This document shows positions 61,700 through 64,000 of a stretch of 64,000 nucleotides of DNA, in pieces. The notes beneath the pieces are model-generated. The model was not told the origin of the DNA and made no database searches. It saw only the letters and a list, made by a program, of their open reading frames with translations. The stretch is from Ditylenchus dipsaci. Lineage: Eukaryota > Nematoda > Chromadorea > Rhabditida > Anguinidae. The stretch's first letter is position 1; every line of letters begins with the position of its first letter. The stretch spans positions 1 through 64,000 of the forward strand of contig SADC01001163.1 in NCBI GenBank assembly GCA_004194705.1, in the 5' to 3' direction. The position numbers were made by a program, and so were the translations under genes.

Positions 61700-61895
61700 C
61701 GAAAAAACTGAAATGTGCCACGAAAAACCCGTCAAAAAGACTGAAATATGCCACGAAAAAACTGAAATGTGCCACGAAAAAACTGAAATGTGCCACGAAA
61801 AAAAATATTTGTTTCGTGGCACATTTCAGTTTTGTCGTGGCATCCCTTTTTTCGTGGCAGAAATAAATGTTTTTCGTGGCATATTTCAGGTTTTT
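61700..61895. repeat. Inverted array of actgaaatgtgccacgaaaa units
   Basis: Four direct copies of the 21-nt unit (61705-61800) are followed by inverted copies (61812-61890). Perfect hairpin potential at the turn. A long frame over it is repeat read-through. Confidence 0.7.
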
Positions 61896-62088
61896 AGCAA
61901 ACCAAATCAGTTTATGCCAAATCGCCGCCCCGGGAATGGCGGTCTATCCATGTTCGACCGTAACCGAAACACAAAAACAAATTAAAATCTCTAAATTTTT
62001 AAAGATTTAACGTAAAAAATATATATATAATTTTTTTCACTAAACTTTAATTCAAATCCATATCCCGCTTTATCCTCAAACATTTTAG

Positions 62089-62839
62089 GAAAGGTACCGT
62101 GAAATCGAGGTGCGAACCCACTGCATAATTCACTCAGTAAAGCATACTCCTCATTCGAGCCGACAAACAAGACCTTATACGCCAAGAAATGTGTCACACA
62201 ACCAGTATTCAACACCTTCGACACAGATTTCAACAATCTCAAAAACTAACAACAGAAAATGGACCAGAACAGGTAAAAGTAATCTGCATTTTGCAAATCT
62301 CAAAGACACATTTTAGTCCACACTAAGTCCAAGACTGAGCGCCAATTCCAAAATCCAATTCCAGTTGTCACCGATAAACACACAAAAGGTAGATGAAGAT
62401 CACATAAAACAGCCAATAGTGAAAACTCCGCATCCAGCAGCGTTTGGGCGTCTCAGTTCTCATCCTTTGCAGACATTTCCCAAGGCAGAAGTGGTTTTAG
62501 AAGAGCAAAAATCGGTATCTGAGCTGCTTTCCAAGTTCGGAGTTGGTCAGAGACTGAAAACTAGAAAAATGATGGCTCCAGCTAAATTGGCTGAAACACA
62601 TTCTAAAGTAGTCCTGAGGAAAGTGGACAAAGTTGCTTCTAAAAACTCTAACTTATGAAAATAGACACTCGGAAGGTATGAGGAAGGCTAATGAAACTGT
62701 GCAGGGACAGAATAATGGAAATGGTCAGCCACCTGCGCCTATTTATTATACCTTTTGGGCTGGTCCAAGAACTGTAGGTGGGTTGACTTTTACTTTTTAT
62801 TTAGACAATTTTCCGAGTTCTACACTCTATTTCAAATAA
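62089..62839 (+). CDS. Unrecognised Ser/Thr-rich protein, 3' exons
   Basis: Exon 62089-62272 follows a TTTTAG acceptor and reads ERYREIEVRTHCIIHSVKH, then SRQTRPYTPRN and STPSTQISTISK. Exon 62317 onward, after a 44-bp intron, reads STLSPRLSANSK, VKTPHPAAFGRLSSHPLQTF, a Leu/Lys segment (KSVSELLSKFGVGQRL) and basic KTRKMMAPAKLAETHSKVVL. Two A5 runs (62241-62245 and 62641-62645) each need one A fewer; the second correction extends the frame through YENRHSEGMRKANETV and a Gln/Asn/Pro tail to a stop at 62837. AATAAA at 62835-62840 is the likely poly(A) signal. The family is unknown. The upstream part is either another gene or the block at 56481-58073, whose last donor would join in phase 0. Confidence 0.6.
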
Positions 62840-62840
62840 A
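62835..62840 (+). terminator. Poly(A) signal AATAAA
   Basis: AATAAA overlaps the stop codon of the preceding plus-strand coding block. The strand and position fit its 3' end; a very short 3' UTR is implied. Confidence 0.4.
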
Positions 62841-62872
62841 ACGGCTCCTTGGGACTGACTCTAGTAGTCCTG

Positions 62873-63119
62873 TTAAAGGGACATGCCCACGCTTATAAGA
62901 GGTGGTGCCCGGGAATTCAAATTTTTTTCCTATTCATTGAACTTCTGTACGGATTTTTCAACTTGGTTCCTAATAAAACAAGGCCTAGAATTTAATTTTA
63001 GGTATAGTTTTGTTAGAACCCAAGTTAAAAAATCCGTGCAGAAGTTCAATGATCAGGAAAAATTTTGAATTCCGGGCACCACCTCTTATTAGCGTGGGCA
63101 TTTAATTGACCCTTTAAAG
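62873..63119. mobile_element. MITE with cattgaacttctgt core, copy 2
   Basis: Ends gttaaagggacatgcccacg and gcgtgggcatttaattgaccctttaa (outer words), then aagaggtggtgcccgggaatt and mirror, then the shared core ttcattgaacttctgtacgg. The core equals that of 16825-16995, but the outer arms differ. Confidence 0.8.
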
Positions 63120-63239
63120 CAAGGCTATATTACATATAGTTACATATATTTTTTCGGACTTCCAGCCAAATTGAGCCCATGGAGGGGGGCGTTAAATCGC
63201 AGTAGCTGTTAAATCGCCAAATCAAAGTTTTGCAATAAC

Positions 63240-63594
63240 TACCGTAAAACCTCTATTAATAGACCCCCCTCTAATAATAGACCCCCCTAGGGGGGGGGGG
63301 TGTTTGAAAATAATAGACCCCTCTAATAATAGACCCCCCTCGACTTTGAGGGTCTGTAACTCGGCGCAGAGTAATATTTTGCAAATCTGTTTTTCACGTT
63401 TTCTTAACTCTCACGAGCTCTACCGATTCCACTTTTTAGGTTTTTAATTTTCACCCAAAAATTTTGAGATCGACTTTAAATTTTCCCGATTTTCGAAGGG
63501 TTGGAAAATAATAGACCCCCTCTATTAATAGACCCCCCTCGGAGGGGGTTGAAAAAATAATAGACCCGGGTCTATTAATAGAGGTTTTACGGTA
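63240..63594. mobile_element. TACCGTA-family MITE next to psf-1
   Basis: Ends taccgtaaaacctctattaa and ttaatagaggttttacggta. The word (a)ataatagacccccct is repeated at least four times on the left and twice on the right. Core: ggtctgtaactcggcgcaga...ttttcttaactctcacgagctc. It ends about 10 bp from the psf-1 poly(A) signal. Confidence 0.85.
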
Positions 63595-63603
63595 ATAGAT
63601 TTG

Positions 63604-63609
63604 TTTATT
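63604..63609 (-). terminator. Poly(A) signal of psf-1
   Basis: AATAAA on the minus strand, 76 nt beyond the psf-1 stop codon. Confidence 0.5.
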
Positions 63610-63684
63610 TTGCAGAAACAACAATCATATAATAGAAACAACAATCATATAATGTGAACATTGATACGGCGGATCCTATTCTTA

Positions 63685-64000
63685 TCAACTTGCATTTTCT
63701 AGAACGCCACGTCTGATTAGGTTCTCGCAGTCCTGTACCGGTAGAAAGTGCTGAAAAGAATACAAACAAATAAGGAACGGGTCGAACTTGACGAGACTTA
63801 CCATTGAATTTTTCGTGAACACTACTGTAGTCCCATCGCTGGTCTCAAATTCACCGAAGTCTTGAAGGGCTCGCACCTAGAGAAACATATCAAAGAGTTA
63901 TAGAGACTTGGTAACAAAATAAAAGCTCACATGAATTAAGAGAGTCTTTGGGGGATGTACATGATTCAGCAGATTGACACCATTCTCACCGAACTTGTTT
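63685..64000 (-). CDS. psf-1: GINS complex subunit PSF1, C-terminal exons (partial)
   Basis: GINS binds MCM2-7 and Cdc45 to form the CMG replicative helicase. Exons 64000-63931 (open at the window edge), 63876-63802 and 63750-63685 are all phase 0, with 52-54 bp introns, TTCTCTAG and TTTTCAG acceptors and GTAAGT or GTGAGC donors. The residues [17 protein letters not shown], then KNSM joined to [18 protein letters not shown], align with the C-terminal B-domain of PSF1 (family pattern D-[YF]-GEFE-x-DDGT ... KNSQHFLPRxxCExLIRQGxLE). The chain ends in ENAS. The upstream exon codes PPKTLLIH, matching the PPK-[ST]-LYI segment. No frameshift in this piece. N-terminal exons lie outside the window. 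Confidence 0.93.

Noticed and set aside
61638..61985. ORF with repeated CHEKTEM units
   Set aside because: Translation of the 21-nt repeat at 61700-61895; no splice sites or start context.
1..64000. CRISPR arrays, operons or prokaryotic features
   Set aside because: The repeats are palindromic arrays without regular unique spacers, and the genes have spliceosomal introns.

Overview
This is a 64 kb, AT-rich window of a nematode nuclear genome, written as a draft with many single-base errors. The evidence for a nematode is the intron style (44-61 bp small introns and TTTTCAG acceptors), an SL1-like spliced-leader sequence at 3392-3412, a hunchback-like gene with the paired C-terminal fingers of the family, and dense small palindromic DNA transposons. 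The species cannot be fixed from the sequence alone.

Layout. 1-7100: repeats, several with long inverted arms, plus the SL1-like sequence. 7104-13719 (minus): hbl-1-like gene with eight C2H2 fingers in nine exons, one of 28 nt. 13720-37900: about 24 kb without a convincing gene, where palindromic elements alternate with non-repetitive, GC-richer islands that are candidate regulatory modules of hbl-1; a TIR-bounded segment at 17078-18173 carries a broken Cys-containing exon pair. 37919-43241 (minus): a GPAT3/GPAT4-type glycerol-3-phosphate acyltransferase gene in about 11 exons, with all acyltransferase motifs. 43300-56400: a transposon graveyard (mobile-element-like ORF duplicated in opposite orientations, a 1.17 kb nested palindrome, a Tc/mariner relative with a truncated transposase, mariner-type MITEs). 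56481-58073 and 62089-62839 (plus): two coding blocks, possibly one gene, of a low-complexity acidic and Ser/Thr-rich protein I do not recognise, separated by 4 kb of nested repeats and a fragment of nuclear 28S rRNA. 63685-64000 (minus): the 3' end of the GINS subunit psf-1, convergent with the preceding gene.

Two points matter to any reader. First, hbl-1, the GPAT gene and the unknown plus-strand gene all contain isolated 1-nt indels, mostly at short homopolymers, that break otherwise clean splice phasing. This looks like assembly error rather than pseudogenisation, so no long ORFs are visible although the genes are probably intact. Second, the repeats show a recurring design: unrelated terminal inverted repeats enclose inverted arrays of a short word, and the word differs from family to family and even copy to copy while the two arms of each copy still match.

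The genes do not form a pathway: a developmental transcription factor, a triacylglycerol/phospholipid synthesis enzyme, a DNA-replication factor and an unknown protein are neighbours by position only.
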